This document shows positions 43,273-51,975 of a stretch of 64,000 nt of DNA, in pieces. The notes beneath the pieces were generated by a model. It had not been told where the DNA came from. It saw only the letters and a program-made list of their open reading frames with translations, and ran no database searches. This stretch comes from CAWFGW01 sp963849955 (GTDB lineage: Bacteria; Bacteroidota; Bacteroidia; Cytophagales; JAAEPT01), in contig CAWKJU010000003.1 of assembly GCA_963849955.1 (NCBI GenBank), positions 37,617 through 101,616 of the forward strand. The letters run 5' to 3'. How positions within the stretch are numbered: position 1 is the first letter of the stretch; each line of letters starts with the position of its first letter. Both the position numbers and the translations under genes were made by a program.

Positions 43273-44892
43273 TTAGTTATAAAGTTTTTCTCTAATTGGT
43301 TTTAATCCTTCGTTTGCAATGTAATCGGCATAAGGCATTCGTCTATCCACCATTCCCTTAGGTCCGATTTCAATAATTCTGTTGGCCACAGTGTTCATGA
43401 ACTCATGGTCATGTGAGGTGAAAATCATGGTGCCGGGATAGTCGATTAACGCATTGTTTAACGCTTGAATTGACTCCAAATCCAAGTGGTTTGTGGGTTC
43501 ATCCATTAACAATAAATTAGGATTTTGGAGCATCATTCTGGAAAGCATACAACGTACTTTCTCACCTCCTGAAAGTACATCACATTTTTTCAAGGACTCT
43601 TCCCCAGTGAACAACATTCTGCCTAAGAATCCGCGAACAAAAGTTTCATCGGATTCTGGGTCAGTGGTGTATTGCCATAACCAGTCGATTAAATTTTTCT
43701 TACTCTTAAAATACTCACTGTTGTCATTGGGTAAATACGCATAGTTGATGGTTACTCCAAATTTAAATTCACCGCTATCCGCTTTTTCTTCACCCACTAA
43801 CACTTTGTAAAAACTTGTCAAAGCAAGGCTGTCTTTCGAAATTAAAGCAATTTTATCTCCTTTGTCAAGGTGTAGGTCGATGCCTGAAAATAAAGGACTT
43901 CCTTCATAATTTTTCGACAGACCTTCAATGGAGAGTACTTCGTTTCCTGCTTCGCGTTCCTGAGAAAATACAATACCTGGATACCTTCTGCTCGAAGGTT
44001 TGATGTCCTCGATGTTTAGTTTCTCCAACATCTTTTTACGAGCAGTAGCCTGTTTTGACTTGGCTACGTTGGCACTAAAGCGCTCAATGAACGATTGGAG
44101 ATCCTTACGTTTTTCTTCTGCTTTCTTATTCTTGTCAGATAATTGTCGAGCAACCATTTGACTAGATTGGTACCAGAAGGTATAGCTACCAGTAAACAAT
44201 TGAATTTTTGCGAAATCAATATCTGCAATGTGTGTACACACGGTATCCAAGAAGTGTCTATCGTGAGAAACTACAATTACGGTATTTTTAAAATCCAATA
44301 AGAAATCTTCTAACCACGTGATGGTGTCAATATCCAGGTCATTGGTAGGCTCATCGAGAATTAGAATGTCAGGGTTCCCAAAAAGAGCTTGTGCCAACAG
44401 GACACGAACTTTTTCTTTACCACTTAACTCTTTCATTTCTTTATAGTGCAGGTCTTCTTTAATCCCTAAACCACTAAGCATGTTGGCCGCATCACTTTCT
44501 GCATTCCAGCCATCCATTTCTGCAAAGATTCCTTCTAAGACACCAGCTCGTTCACCATCAGCATCAGAAAAATCTTCTTTTGCATAGATGGCGTTTTTTT
44601 CTTCCATGATGTCCCACAATTTTTTGTGACCCATGATGACTGTGTTTAATACTTGCTTATCATCAAAAGCAAAGTGATTTTGATTAAGCACAGCCATTCG
44701 CTCACCAGGGGTGATGTTGACTGAACCACTTGTAGCATCTATTTCACCAGAAAGAATTTTTAGAAAGGTAGATTTACCAGCACCATTTGCGCCAATAACA
44801 CCATAACAATTTCCCTCTGTAAATTTTATACTTACGTCTTCAAAAAGTGTCCGTTTACCAAAACGAAGCGAAAGATTATCAACACTTAACAT
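43273..44892 (-). CDS. ABC-F ATPase with degenerate second nucleotide site
   Basis: Soluble ABC-F protein, a ribosome-associated translation factor family. 539 aa, two nucleotide-binding domains joined by the linker helix KSKQATARKKMLEKL (278-292). NBD1 has a good Walker A (GANGAGKST, 34-42) but a weak signature LSGKE (156-160). NBD2 lacks a Walker A: the position reads SKDSLALTS (352-360). It keeps the signature LSGGE (440-444), LLMDEPTNHLD and the switch TSHDHEF. So one composite ATP site is intact and the other degenerate. It is closest in layout to YbiT-like proteins; no antibiotic-resistance role is implied. Confidence 0.9.
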   Translation of the reverse strand: MLSVDNLSLRFGKRTLFEDVSIKFTEGNCYGVIGANGAGKSTFLKILSGEIDATSGSVNITPGERMAVLNQNHFAFDDKQVLNTVIMGHKKLWDIMEEKNAIYAKEDFSDADGERAGVLEGIFAEMDGWNAESDAANMLSGLGIKEDLHYKEMKELSGKEKVRVLLAQALFGNPDILILDEPTNDLDIDTITWLEDFLLDFKNTVIVVSHDRHFLDTVCTHIADIDFAKIQLFTGSYTFWYQSSQMVARQLSDKNKKAEEKRKDLQSFIERFSANVAKSKQATARKKMLEKLNIEDIKPSSRRYPGIVFSQEREAGNEVLSIEGLSKNYEGSPLFSGIDLHLDKGDKIALISKDSLALTSFYKVLVGEEKADSGEFKFGVTINYAYLPNDNSEYFKSKKNLIDWLWQYTTDPESDETFVRGFLGRMLFTGEESLKKCDVLSGGEKVRCMLSRMMLQNPNLLLMDEPTNHLDLESIQALNNALIDYPGTMIFTSHDHEFMNTVANRIIEIGPKGMVDRRMPYADYIANEGLKPIREKLYN

Positions 44893-45044
44893 ATCCTATT
44901 GTTTATTCGAGCAGCAAAAGTAATGATTCTTTAACACAAAGAAGAAAGATGTATCCATAAAGACGGATAGGTTTTTTATCCCTGATTCTATTGCGGTATT
45001 TTTAATAGTTTTGTTTACTTTAATGGTAACTAATTTTGAAATAA

Positions 45045-45599
45045 ATGACTATGGAATATATAATTCGGTTATGCGTATCTGTGTTTTTAATTACAATGGT
45101 TTTTTCTTGTGCTGAAGATGGCATAGATGGAGCACCTGGACCTGCTGGACAAGATGGTAAGGATGCTGAATCAGCTTATTTGTTTGAATTTGGTGATGTC
45201 GTTTTTTCACCTGAATTTAACCATGAGTACAGGTTAGTATTTGAAAATAATTTTTTATTTAACACAGACAAAGTATTGGTTTTCTTTCTTTGGGACTATA
45301 TTGAGGAAGACAAACTCGATGTTTGGAGACCTTTACCGCAAACCGTATTTACTGAATCAGGTACTATAGTTTATAATTATGATTTTACTAAAAATGATGT
45401 GCAGCTATTTGTAGAAGCGAATTATGAATTGACTGCCTCAGATTCATTGGATCAACGACCTTGGGTTGTTCGTACAGTAATAATCCCTTCAAAATTCCCT
45501 GAGCGAACTACTGTAGATTACAATAATTACCAAGAAGTAATCAGTCACTATGGATTAGAAGCGACTGAACCAACGGTTCTTTTTGGTACAAAAAAATAG
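45045..45599 (+). CDS. Collagen-like lipoprotein, short repeat (paralog 1)
   Basis: 184 aa. N-terminal signal peptide with lipobox VFSC (Cys22), then about five Gly-Xaa-Yaa triplets (GIDGAPGPAGQDGKD) and a beta-rich globular domain. The C-terminal stretch VVRTVIIPSKFPERTTVDYNNYQEV and the layout resemble the lipoprotein at 51976, so the two are likely paralogs. Probably envelope-anchored; no function known. The hydrolase gene at 45617 begins 17 bp downstream in the same direction and may be co-transcribed. Confidence 0.75.
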   Translation: MTMEYIIRLCVSVFLITMVFSCAEDGIDGAPGPAGQDGKDAESAYLFEFGDVVFSPEFNHEYRLVFENNFLFNTDKVLVFFLWDYIEEDKLDVWRPLPQTVFTESGTIVYNYDFTKNDVQLFVEANYELTASDSLDQRPWVVRTVIIPSKFPERTTVDYNNYQEVISHYGLEATEPTVLFGTKK

Positions 45600-45616
45600 G
45601 CACTTGAAATCAGATC

Positions 45617-47023
45617 ATGAGAATACTCTTTTCTATCATTTCTATTTTCTTGTACTTATCGTGCGCTGCACAAATAAGGGGAGAGCTGATTTCATCAGAG
45701 CTAATTTCTCGCATTTCAAAAAATGAAATTCGGTTAATCTATAGTGCACTTAAAATTTCTGAGGTAATTCATCCCATTGACTTTGAGGTTGACTTATATA
45801 AAATTGAGTACTGGACCCCCGAACCTCGTGGAGAATTTTTAACCAAAGCTTCAGGGCTTTTATATGTTCCTGTAACCATTTGCAATTTTCCAGTAGTAAG
45901 TTATCACCATGGCACAGTCACTTATGGAAAAGAACCTAGTGACTTGAAAGATTTATCTTATTTAATCCCTGTCCCTTTGGCTACTGGAGGATATGTGGTT
46001 AGTGCCGCTGACTATGTAGGTTATGGCAGCACCCCTGATAGCATTCCACATGCCTATCTGCATGCACAATCGGAAGCTACTTCAGCAATAGATATGTTAA
46101 CGGCTTCAGGGCATTTTGGTATTACCCAAGATATCTATTTTAGCACACAATTATTTTTGACTGGCTATTCTCAGGGTGGTCATGTGACGATGGCCGTAAA
46201 TCGGGAATTACAGGAAGGAGATTATAATTACACCGTTACTGCAGCTGCATCGGGAAGCGGCCCTTATCAGTTGTCAGAAATAGCGCGCGATAGTATATTG
46301 ACATCTTCCACGTTTTCATCACCTACATACACTACCTTTTTGTTGGAGTCATACAAATACATTTATCGATTACCGGATTTATATAGCCAAGTATATAAAA
46401 GTCCCTATAAGGAAAGTGTGCCTGAAATTTATGACAGGCAATCACCTGGTAATCCAATAACTTTACCACGACCTGCTTTCAATTATTTGGCTGAATCATT
46501 TATCGATAGTGTCTTGAATGGCACCCATCAATTCAATAATTTTTTAGAAGAGAATGATGTAGTGAATTGGGTGCCCAAAACCCCTGTTCGGTTATTTTAT
46601 TGTACAGGCGATGAGCAAGTGCCCTATACTATTTCCATAGAAACCGCTGAAACCATGAAGCAACTAGGCGCTACGGATTTAGATGTTATTAAAGTAGCAG
46701 ACAACCTTTCTCATAGTGATTGTTTTTATCCCACTGCTGATCTCATTAAAATGTGGTTTGATGAATTGAAAGATGAGTGTGCAATAGTGGGAGTAAATAA
46801 TAACGATAATGACAAGCCCCAACTTTTTTCTCCGAATGTGGTAGATGACTACATTATCCTCCATTCATCAATGAAAAAGAATGAATACCAAATATTTAAT
46901 TTATCGGGTGTTGAGGTGTTGAAAGGAAAAATCAATAACGATATCATTTATTTAAAATCACTGCAGCCAGGTATGTATCTTATGGCTTTAAATGCTGAGA
47001 AGCATCTTTTTTATAAAAAATAG
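45617..47023 (+). CDS. T9SS-exported alpha/beta hydrolase (lipase-like)
   Basis: 468 aa. Signal peptide at 1-18. The alpha/beta hydrolase core has VVSYHHGTVTYGKEP (oxyanion region), SAADYVGYGSTPDS, the nucleophile elbow LTGYSQGGHVTM (Ser near 198) and later YCTGDEQVPY (Asp) and DNLSHSDCFYP (His). It resembles secretory lipases of the fungal LIP type. Residues 400-468 form a type A T9SS sorting domain: YQIFNLSGVEVLKGKI and LKSLQPGMYLMALNAEKHLFYKK-like ending. The protein is therefore probably carried across the outer membrane and released or attached to the surface. Substrate not known. Confidence 0.87.
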   Translation: MRILFSIISIFLYLSCAAQIRGELISSELISRISKNEIRLIYSALKISEVIHPIDFEVDLYKIEYWTPEPRGEFLTKASGLLYVPVTICNFPVVSYHHGTVTYGKEPSDLKDLSYLIPVPLATGGYVVSAADYVGYGSTPDSIPHAYLHAQSEATSAIDMLTASGHFGITQDIYFSTQLFLTGYSQGGHVTMAVNRELQEGDYNYTVTAAASGSGPYQLSEIARDSILTSSTFSSPTYTTFLLESYKYIYRLPDLYSQVYKSPYKESVPEIYDRQSPGNPITLPRPAFNYLAESFIDSVLNGTHQFNNFLEENDVVNWVPKTPVRLFYCTGDEQVPYTISIETAETMKQLGATDLDVIKVADNLSHSDCFYPTADLIKMWFDELKDECAIVGVNNNDNDKPQLFSPNVVDDYIILHSSMKKNEYQIFNLSGVEVLKGKINNDIIYLKSLQPGMYLMALNAEKHLFYKK

Positions 47024-47081
47024 ATAGCGACATAAAGCTGTTTATAAAGGAGTGTCTCACTAAAATTCTTACTTTTGAATT

Positions 47082-48656
47082 ATGCAATCAACAGGCTTCT
47101 TTGTTCAGCGCACAGCAAGTATCGGAAACGATACGATGGCGGGCTTGGTGACTGCTTTGTCTATCATTCCTCAAAGTTTAGTTTTTGCATTTCTTGCAGG
47201 TGTTGATCCATCAGCGGCCTTGCTTTCCGCCTTATTCATTAATACTTCTATTGCTTTAATCAACGCACAACCTGTGATGATTTCTACTCCCGTTACCATT
47301 TTTAGTGTGGTGATGATACGGTTAGTTGGCGAACACGGTTATCCATACCTGGTGGCTCTTGGTATTTTATCTGGCATATTACAGTTGTTGATTGGTTATT
47401 TCAGGTTGGGAAAATATGTAAGAATGTTACCTCGAATCGTAGTTATGGGGTTTATTAACGGTATGGCTGTTGTGATTTTTTTAAATCAATTAAATTTTCT
47501 CTCTACCGCTTTTGAAGGAGAAGTGACTTGGCTACCAACCGATAAACTTATCTATACATTACTCATTGCTATTTTAGCATGGGCAATAATTTATTACTTC
47601 CCGCGCATAACGAAAAAAATTCCTTCAGCCATCGTAGCTTTTGTACTGATTACAAGTGGGGTTATGCTATTTGATATCCCAGTTTACAGTATTTCAGAAT
47701 TTAAAGCCTGGGTCGATTTTAAAAATAACCCTTCCTTATTTCCAACATTTGAAGGATGGGTATTTTCCAAGGAACCTTTCGATTTTAACCTTTTCCTAAG
47801 CTTAATTCCCTATGCGCTTTTAATGGCTATTTATAGTACCTCGCAGAGTTTGGTGACCCTAGCGGTGATGGATGATTTAACTAATAATAAGAGTAATTCA
47901 AATCGTGAAATGTTAGCTATAGGCACTGCAAACATTGTATCTGGTTTGTTAGGGGGGGTTTTAGGTGCAGCAAATATTGAACAAAGCATTACTAATTATA
48001 AGTCAGGAGGACGCACACGTTTATCTGTAATTTTAACTTCGGTTTTCCTTGGTGTGTTTCTCTTTCTCATTCCTGATTTGATTGGTAAATTACCCATTCC
48101 AATGTTCATCGGATTGATGATTGGAGTAGTTGGCGGCACCTTTGCGTTAAGTAGTTTGCGAGTGATTAATAAGTTTCAACAATCAGACGCTATCATTTTA
48201 GTTTCAGTATCTATCATAACAATTCTCTTTAATTCTGCCTTGGCTGTATTAGTTGGTGTAGTTTTTTCTGCTTTAGCTTTTTCATGGGAAAGTGCTTTAC
48301 GCATTCGAGTAAATAAATCAGTGGATGAATTAGGGATTAAAAAATATGAGATTTATGGTCCTTTATTTTTTGGTTCTTCTTCTTTATTTATGCGAAATTT
48401 TAATCCGGAAGAAAATGTGAATGAAGTACATTTTGACTTTTTAGAATGCCGTATTTGGGATCATTCAGGCATAGATACCTTAAAAAGTTTAATTGAAAAA
48501 TATCAGGAATTGGGTCGGGTAGTGAAGATTAAACATTTGAGTAGTGATTCACGCTTACTGCTGCGCAAGGCAGGTGTGAAAGATGTTGAATTTATAGTCG
48601 ATAAAAACGATCCGGAATATATGGTCGTTGAAGATATGCCACTTAAGTTTTACTAA
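47082..48656 (+). CDS. SulP-family anion transporter with STAS domain
   Basis: Inner-membrane permease for sulfate, bicarbonate or a similar anion. 524 aa. About 12 membrane segments: MAGLVTALSIIPQSLVFAF and NAQPVMISTPVTIF at the N-terminal half, IGTANIVSGLLGGVLGAANIEQSITN in the middle (here DDLTNNKSNSNREM precedes it). Residues 425-515 are a compact STAS domain with FDFLECRIWDHSGIDTLKSL. No extra C-terminal domain, unlike the SulP protein at 17421. The TPR gene starts 1 bp after the stop. Confidence 0.92.
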   Translation: MQSTGFFVQRTASIGNDTMAGLVTALSIIPQSLVFAFLAGVDPSAALLSALFINTSIALINAQPVMISTPVTIFSVVMIRLVGEHGYPYLVALGILSGILQLLIGYFRLGKYVRMLPRIVVMGFINGMAVVIFLNQLNFLSTAFEGEVTWLPTDKLIYTLLIAILAWAIIYYFPRITKKIPSAIVAFVLITSGVMLFDIPVYSISEFKAWVDFKNNPSLFPTFEGWVFSKEPFDFNLFLSLIPYALLMAIYSTSQSLVTLAVMDDLTNNKSNSNREMLAIGTANIVSGLLGGVLGAANIEQSITNYKSGGRTRLSVILTSVFLGVFLFLIPDLIGKLPIPMFIGLMIGVVGGTFALSSLRVINKFQQSDAIILVSVSIITILFNSALAVLVGVVFSALAFSWESALRIRVNKSVDELGIKKYEIYGPLFFGSSSLFMRNFNPEENVNEVHFDFLECRIWDHSGIDTLKSLIEKYQELGRVVKIKHLSSDSRLLLRKAGVKDVEFIVDKNDPEYMVVEDMPLKFY

Positions 48657-48657
48657 G

Positions 48658-49347
48658 ATGGAAAATTGGAATAAAGGAAAAGCACATTTTGATGCTCAGG
48701 AGTTTGATAAGTCGTTGGACTATTTTAGCCGACACTTAATTTCAGATCCCTATCATACGGAGTCGCTTTATCATCGAGCAATTGTTTATCGCAAATTAGA
48801 GCAGTATAATAAATCGTTAACTGACTTTGATAATTTGGTGAACCTCATGCCAACCGATGCAGCAATTATCAGTGAACGTGGCGTGACCAAGTTTCACTTA
48901 AAAGACTTAAAAGGCGCTTTAAACGATTTAGATGCCGCCCAGGAGCTGGAGCCTGAAAATCCATATCGCTATAGTAGTCGCGCATACATTAGAGGGGCTG
49001 TTAAGGATGTAATTGGAGCAATTGAAGATTATAAGAAAGCTTTAGAGCTATTTCCAGATGATCCCATTGCGTTAAATAATTTGGGTTTGTTAGAAGAACA
49101 AATGGGAAGAGCTGAAGCTGCAAAAATGAAGTTTGATGCCGCGGATAAACTATCGGGGATTAAAACAAATGAAGAACGAATAAAGGAATTTGAGAAACGG
49201 ACTCCTTTAAAGGAAGATAAGCCTACTTCCGCTTTACCTCCTAAAAAAGAAAATCTAAGCAAAACGTTTTTTAGTACCCTAAAAGGCTTGTTATTCGATA
49301 AAAATGAGCGGGAAGCCTTTATAGCATTTCTGAAAAAAAAGAAATAA
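48658..49347 (+). CDS. TPR repeat protein
   Basis: 229 aa from the ATG at 48658, right after the SulP stop; an upstream in-frame ATG lies inside the SulP gene. Residues 1-150 contain four tetratricopeptide repeats (GKAHFDAQEFDKSLDYFSRH, ALYHRA-like, GALNDLDAAQELEPENPYRY, AIEDYKKALELFPDDPIALNNLG). The C-terminal 70 residues are a charged linker, then TFFSTLKGLLFDKNEREAFI. No signal peptide is seen, so it is probably cytosolic. It may scaffold or regulate the preceding transporter, but that is only inferred from the 1-bp spacing. Confidence 0.88.
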   Translation: MENWNKGKAHFDAQEFDKSLDYFSRHLISDPYHTESLYHRAIVYRKLEQYNKSLTDFDNLVNLMPTDAAIISERGVTKFHLKDLKGALNDLDAAQELEPENPYRYSSRAYIRGAVKDVIGAIEDYKKALELFPDDPIALNNLGLLEEQMGRAEAAKMKFDAADKLSGIKTNEERIKEFEKRTPLKEDKPTSALPPKKENLSKTFFSTLKGLLFDKNEREAFIAFLKKKK

Positions 49348-49411
49348 TGAGCCAACCCCGTTGTATTGCTAACTATCGGGATGGGATAATGAGAGGTCGA
49401 TCGTTTTTTAT

Positions 49412-49711
49412 TTAATACAGTTTAATTTCGGTGATGCTGATTATTGGAATCAGGTTTTCACCTTTCAGCACTACATAATCCTTAGTTACCGCCCAAACAG
49501 TCACTGTTGTTTCCAGGTTTTTACCATCAGCATCTTTAAATCGGATGCGGACATGATGCTTATCTAAGTTACCTAAGGCTTGAGCTTTGTTCAGCTGTTT
49601 GTCTCTGGTCTTCTTATCCACTTCATTATCTAGTACATCTAGTTTTGAAAATTTGAGCTGATGCACGGTGTTTTTATCAATCGGGCTGTAAATGATTTGT
49701 GGCGTTTCCAT
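49412..49711 (-). CDS. Hypothetical 99-aa protein
   Basis: Not recognised. 99 aa with a central Lys/Gln-rich helix (NEVDKKTRDKQLNKAQALGNL), then a beta hairpin domain (HHVRIRFKDADGKNLETTV, VWAVTKDYVVLKGE, IPIISITEIKLY) of an Sm- or SH3-like character. Conserved-looking amphipathic pattern and good start ATG at 49711. It stands alone between the TPR gene and the sigma factor gene. Confidence 0.65.
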   Translation of the reverse strand: METPQIIYSPIDKNTVHQLKFSKLDVLDNEVDKKTRDKQLNKAQALGNLDKHHVRIRFKDADGKNLETTVTVWAVTKDYVVLKGENLIPIISITEIKLY

Positions 49712-49922
49712 AAGTCCTTCAATTTGTTTGATATCAATATTCCACTCAATGCTGAAATTTTTCTGAATCCAGTGAGGTGCTATAGATCAAAGGTTAATAA
49801 GCTGTTAAATTAATTTGTCAACCAATGGTTTAGGGTAGTGTATATACAACTGATTTATAACATAATTTTAAAATATTTAATTTTCTTTAAAAGATAATTG
49901 AAGCTCATCCGTCTTTAATAGT

Positions 49923-50486
49923 ATGAGCAGCCTAGCCATGTCGGAAGAGCAGACGAAAGTCATAGAAAAAACAGTCGAAAAGGAGCGAAGAAAACTCTTT
50001 AACTTTATTAGAAGAAGGGTAGCGTTTCAGGAAGATGCGGAAGATATACTGCAAGATGTTTTTTATCAGTTGGTTAACATGTACGACTCCATCGGCTCGA
50101 TCGACAAGGTGGCCTCATGGATGTATCGCGTAGCACGAAATAAAATCACCGATGCGCAGCGTAAGAAAAAAGACGAACTCTTGAGTGACCAAACATATGG
50201 TAATGATGGTGAGGAAATTTTGTTCCTGCAGGACATATTGCCCGATTTATCAAATTCGACTGAGGACGTACTACTCCGTGATTTAATATGGGAGACGATT
50301 CAAGAAGCTTTGAATGAACTACCAGAAGAGCAACGGATTGTATTTGTTTTGCATGAATTTGAAGAGCAAAGCTTTAAAAGCATTGCCCTACAATTAGGAG
50401 TAGCTGAAAACACCTTGTTTTCCAGAAAGCGATATGCGTTACTTCATTTAAGAAATAGATTAAAAAAATTACACGAAGAACTTTAA
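49923..50486 (+). CDS. ECF RNA polymerase sigma factor
   Basis: 187 aa, group 4 sigma factor. Region 2: LFNFIRRRVAFQEDAEDILQ, with EDILQDVFYQL and VASWMYRVARNKITDAQRKK. Region 4: LPEEQRIVFVLHEFEEQSF and the HTH KSIALQLGVAENTLFSRKRYA. A start at the Met five codons later (MSEEQTK) is equally possible. The next two small genes, a Gly/Cys-rich membrane protein and a 68-aa protein, follow within 11 bp and by overlap, so they probably form its operon. No classical anti-sigma factor is seen. Confidence 0.92.
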   Translation: MSSLAMSEEQTKVIEKTVEKERRKLFNFIRRRVAFQEDAEDILQDVFYQLVNMYDSIGSIDKVASWMYRVARNKITDAQRKKKDELLSDQTYGNDGEEILFLQDILPDLSNSTEDVLLRDLIWETIQEALNELPEEQRIVFVLHEFEEQSFKSIALQLGVAENTLFSRKRYALLHLRNRLKKLHEEL

Positions 50487-50497
50487 AAGAATTAGAA

Positions 50498-50884
50498 ATG
50501 AAATGTAAACCTTTAAAAATTGTCGGAATGGTCATCTTTGGAGCCTTAGCGATTGCTGCTTTTGGTTACCTCTTTATGCTACTATGGAACTGGTTAGTGC
50601 CCGAGTTGTTTAGTGGCCCAGTAATCAATTACTGGCAAGGCGTGGGACTGTTAGTTTTAAGTAAAATCTTGTTAGGCGGACCAGGTGGCAGAGGAGGGAA
50701 GTGTTGTTGCAAAGGTGGTGGTGGCTGGAAAAACCGTTGGAAAGAAAAATTTGACAACATGGATGATGCCGAGAAAAATGAATTCAAAAATAAAATGAAG
50801 GCTAAGTTTTGTGGCACACCACACACGACTCAATCAGCAATTGTAACCCCCCAAGAAAATGGCAATAATAGTGAGAAAATATAA
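50498..50884 (+). CDS. Small membrane protein with Gly/Cys-rich linker
   Basis: 128 aa. Two hydrophobic segments at about 9-31 (GMVIFGALAIAAFGYLFMLLW) and 46-60. Between them is a loop and after them a remarkable GGPGGRGGKCCCKGGGGW stretch (residues 60-77), then a charged helical tail (WKNRWKEKFDNMDDAEKNEF). The CCC cluster could bind metal or thiol reagents. Gene order sigma factor then this protein is seen in other bacteria to my recollection, and such proteins might act as sensors or anti-sigma-like partners, but this is inference. It overlaps the next gene by 26 bp. Confidence 0.75.
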   Translation: MKCKPLKIVGMVIFGALAIAAFGYLFMLLWNWLVPELFSGPVINYWQGVGLLVLSKILLGGPGGRGGKCCCKGGGGWKNRWKEKFDNMDDAEKNEFKNKMKAKFCGTPHTTQSAIVTPQENGNNSEKI

Positions 50885-51065
50885 AGTCAACTATAGCATC
50901 AGCACATTTGAGCTAGAAGAGGGCACACCAAAAATCCACCCCGAAAAGGTGTGCGAGTTAGAAAGTGATACCGATAACTTACATTACCTGTTTCACGATC
51001 TTTCAGCGTTACATCAATGTGAAAATGTCTTAGGTTTGAAAATTATGGACATCAAACCATTGTAA
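50859..51065 (+). CDS. Hypothetical 68-aa protein
   Basis: Not recognised. MAIIVRKYKVNYSISTF, then an acidic helix (ELESDTDNLHYLFHDLSAL) and QCENVLGLKIMDIKPL. It starts 26 bp before the stop of the upstream membrane protein gene, and a GTG four codons later is an alternative. Probably translationally coupled and part of the sigma factor operon. Soluble by appearance. Confidence 0.5.
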   Translation: MAIIVRKYKVNYSISTFELEEGTPKIHPEKVCELESDTDNLHYLFHDLSALHQCENVLGLKIMDIKPL

Positions 51066-51077
51066 GTATAATAAAAA

Positions 51078-51154
51078 ACGTCACCCTGAGGAATCGAAGG
51101 ATCTATTTAACCAGCTATTTGTCAAAAGATTCTTCCCTCTGGTCAACATGACGT
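51078..51154. repeat. Imperfect palindromic repeat (REP-like)
   Basis: The left part begins ACGTCACCCTGAGGAATCG and continues GAAGGATCT. The right part, read on the other strand, begins ACGTCATGTTGACCAGAGG and continues GAAGAATCT. It is an imperfect 77-bp inverted repeat in the style of interspersed palindromes common in bacterial intergenic spaces. A second copy in this window was not found. Confidence 0.55.
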
Positions 51155-51255
51155 ATTCTATATGAACCCTGGTAAACTACCGAATAATCAGATATTCTTT
51201 TATTCAGAATGAACGATTGAGACAATTGTTCTTATGAAATAAAAGTAGTGCTGAA

Positions 51256-51699
51256 CTATATCTTAATCTTAACCACTACTTTTTTTACTTTTTGAACCGT
51301 TTTAGACATCACACCAAGTTGATGAATATCATCAGGGAAAAAGATAGTAAACATTCCTTCCTCCACTAAAACAGGATTGACCTCCGCTTGGTAGAATGTA
51401 TAATCACCCTCTTCATTTTTTACTTCCACCGTTTGGTTTCTATGGGTGGTGATTCCCATCATTTCTTCTCCAGAGATCATGTACTGCACATCGATGTGTT
51501 TTGCATGGTTTTCTATCTTACACTCTGTACTATTTTTAGTTTTATATTCTTGCACGATGGCAAATATGCGATCGTTGATCTCATATTTACCTTCAGGAGT
51601 ATTTTTTAAGTCAGTATTGGTGATGTAAGTAAATGCTTGAGCGATATGCTCACTTAAACCAGTATATAACGAGTGATTTTCTATTTTATCTAAGACCAT
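51256..51699 (-). CDS. YhcH/YjgK/YiaL family protein
   Basis: 147-aa cupin-fold protein of the DUF386 family, linked in other bacteria to sugar-acid or sialic acid catabolism. The family motifs are visible: GKYEINDRIFAIVQEYKTK, the metal-site region ENHAKHIDVQYMISGEEMM (two His and Glu), and IFFPDDIHQLGVM near residue 120. No signal peptide. It stands alone, with no sugar catabolism genes near, so its substrate is open. Confidence 0.92.
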   Translation of the reverse strand: MVLDKIENHSLYTGLSEHIAQAFTYITNTDLKNTPEGKYEINDRIFAIVQEYKTKNSTECKIENHAKHIDVQYMISGEEMMGITTHRNQTVEVKNEEGDYTFYQAEVNPVLVEEGMFTIFFPDDIHQLGVMSKTVQKVKKVVVKIKI

Positions 51700-51826
51700 G
51701 AATGCGTAAAGTTGAAGTATATGTGCTTAAAGTTTTACAAACTTATTTGTTTTCAAATTAGATTCCTGTGTAAAAATAGTATTTACTTGGATTGAAAAGG
51801 GATGTTTTCGGTAACGTATCCACATG

Positions 51827-51857
51827 GCTTTAACGTCTCGGTGAGACCTTTTAAAGC
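51827..51857. other. Conserved-looking hairpin upstream of the collagen-like lipoprotein
   Basis: GCTTTAA (51827-51833) pairs with TTAAAGC (51851-51857) and inside it GTCTC (51835-51839) pairs with GAGAC (51843-51847), loop GGT. The two nested stems make a 31-bp imperfect hairpin about 120 bp before the lipoprotein ATG. It could be a 5' leader structure or a terminator fragment. Confidence 0.4.
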
Positions 51858-51975
51858 TAACTATCATATACATAGCGAGATAAGACTTTAATTTTTCAAA
51901 GTGTTATGATATGTTTTTCCAAAAAAAATTATACCTTTTAATTTAATAAACACTCAACTTAAAGCTCATGTCAAA

